Below, one piece after another: positions 62,801 through 64,000 of a stretch of DNA of 64,000 nt (position 1 is its first letter; each line of letters begins with the position of its first letter). The position numbers were made by a program, and so were the translations under genes. The DNA is from Torreya grandis (taxonomy: Eukaryota > Streptophyta > Pinopsida > Cupressales > Taxaceae), in assembly GCA_037957365.1 (NCBI GenBank), contig JARHVA010005487.1:1070501-1134500 (forward strand), read 5' to 3'. The notes under the pieces are model-generated. The model worked only from the letters and a program-made list of their open reading frames with translations. It had not been told where the DNA came from and ran no database searches.

Positions 62801-64000
62801 TATTATTTTTGGGATGGTGCTTCTCTAAAATATAAGGGCCATTTAGTACTTCCCTAGAGCATAGATCTTTATCAAACTATATTCTATGAAATCCATGATT
62901 CTCTATCCACATGGTACTCAAGGTTTCTCAAAAATTATGAGTAGGCATGATGCAACTTAATTTTAAAAGGAAAAAAAAGGTAATTCAAATATGGTGGCTA
63001 AAATGACACCTTTCAATGTAATAAGTGTGAAACAACACTCATTCCTAGGTTTCTCAAACCCATGCGAATCCCTATCATGATTTGGATAGATATTTCTATG
63101 GATTTCATTAAGGGTATCCCTAAATCTGAAAGGAAAATAGTGATTTTAGATGTGGTTGATTGCCTTTACAAATATAGTCATTTTTGTGCCCTTAGCCATC
63201 CCTGTACTACCTCTATAGTTACATAAATTTTCTTAGACTATATTTTCCATCTTTATGGCATTCTTTCTTCCATTGTCTCAAATTGTGATGCAACCTTCAC
63301 TATTTATTTTTGGATAGAACTATTTTGGTGCACTAACATCTAACTGAAGATTAGTTTTGGGTATCATCCACAAATAAATGGCCAAACTAAAATTGTCAAC
63401 AAATGCCTAAAAACTTTCCTTCATTTCTTCAGCTCAGAACAATAACATCAGTGGGTAAAGTGGTTCCCTCTCTCCTAATGGTGGTATAATACCTCTTACC
63501 ATAATTCAACTAAAATTAATCCATATGAAGTAGTCTATGGTTAAACACCAGCTATGATCCTTCTATACACCCCTAGTAGTTCACTAGTTCAAGCAGTTGA
63601 CATGATTCTCTAAACCTGAGATCAAATCCTCAGAACCTTATGGGTCAATATTCATATGGAAAAAAATAGAATGAAGCAATAGGCTGATCAAAACCATTCC
63701 AGGTGCACTTTTCAAGTAGGTGATATGGTTTTTCTTCACCTACATCCATATAATTAATCCTCCATCAAACTCAAAGGGTGTCATAAGTTGGCTCCCAAGT
63801 TTTATGGGCCTTATAAGGTTCTCTAGAAGATTGGGCCAATTACTTATAAGTTGTATCTCCCACTGGCTTCTTGAGTTCACCTAGTATTTCATGTCTCTTA
63901 TTTGAAGAAAGTTCTTACCACAAACATTAGAGTGCAAACTATTTTACCAAAATTTGATAATGAAAGATCCATCCTTCTTTAGCTAGAGGCAATCCTAGAT
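59854..64000 (+). pseudogene. Reina-like chromovirus Ty3/gypsy gag-pol H, cut by window end
   Basis: Domains in order, with frame changes. Gag starts MEDEISTLKTQIKDL (59854). Gag core at 60040-60480 (FDNFIRSLTIIYQIGTMREYKTKFEKL, EALGLAKLVEDKLKAQ). Knuckle CYNCDDKFT-RHQC near 60610. Protease 60775-61130 with LIDLSSTYNLIDP, where DSG has become DLS (Asp codon 60881-60883). RT 61390-62280 with [21 protein letters not shown] and the catalytic FFDDIL (DD codons 61892-61897, intact). RNase H 62285-62680 with KSDACSNGI, STYEKEMMAILHAI, KTDH, NIVADDLS. Integrase 62860-63990: zinc region decayed; core Asp codons 63101-63103 and 63287-63289 kept, but the catalytic Glu is Lys (63389-63391). The tail reads KLAPKFYGPYKVL, YKLYLPLAS, VHLVFHVSYLKK. 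Sequence order is typical of Reina-type chromoviruses; a chromodomain would lie beyond the window. At least 30 stops. Confidence 0.9.

Noticed and set aside
1..64000. Host protein-coding genes, tRNA or rRNA
   Set aside because: No conserved non-transposon domain, plausible exon series, or tRNA-like clover-leaf with box A/B was recognised. A systematic scan with tRNAscan-SE and protein homology would be needed to exclude small ones.

Overview
The window reads as intergenic DNA of a large plant nuclear genome. It is strongly AT-rich with few CG dinucleotides and has no recognisable host gene, rRNA or tRNA. Nearly all identifiable sequence is decayed LTR retrotransposon: Ty3/gypsy of the Tat/Ogre type, chromovirus-like Ty3/gypsy, Ty1/copia, and large non-autonomous derivatives. 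Every coding region found is broken by stops and frameshifts. The families and their size suggest a seed plant; the species cannot be named from the sequence.

Layout, left to right. (1) 1-17402: a minus-strand Tat-type Ty3/gypsy element (A). Its reverse transcriptase is split by a 13-kb LARD-like element (B, 1026-13999, minus strand, ~5-kb LTRs, non-coding interior). The RT N-terminal half lies at 14005-14420. The C-terminal half, RNase H and the start of a second RNase H lie at 1-1020. Protease (14960-15460) and a 1.3-kb 5' LTR (16070-17402) follow. (2) 17403-~22950: a second minus-strand Tat-like element (C) with gag, protease and a long non-coding spacer. (3) ~22950-29960: AT-rich sequence with short duplications, then a plus-strand gag relic (E, 26590-28900) with a possible spliced leader and an in-frame peptide repeat. 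(4) 29961-45050: a minus-strand gag-protease element (C3) that sits in an ~80-90 bp tandem array. Its 5' LTR is interrupted by a plus-strand Ty1/copia gag-only element (36571-43895) with a perfect 5-bp target duplication. (5) 46347-50273: a plus-strand Ty3/gypsy gag-protease element (G), also with an exact 5-bp duplication. (6) 51100-53700: an in-frame repeat relic, then the 3' LTR of another C3-related element (D). (7) 57946-58520: the integrase tail of a minus-strand chromovirus-like element (F). (8) 59854-64000: a plus-strand Reina-like chromovirus polyprotein (H), running off the window end.

The nesting gives relative ages: array before C3 before copia; A before B. Four elements (B, C3, copia, G) kept LTRs and priming signals but carry no polymerase, so they would have needed enzymes from elsewhere. 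Many stops in H replace conserved Gln, Trp or Arg codons through single C-to-T or G-to-A changes, as expected from deamination of methylated, silenced repeats. Domain calls come from reading translations by eye; no database search was run, and LTR identities are estimates.
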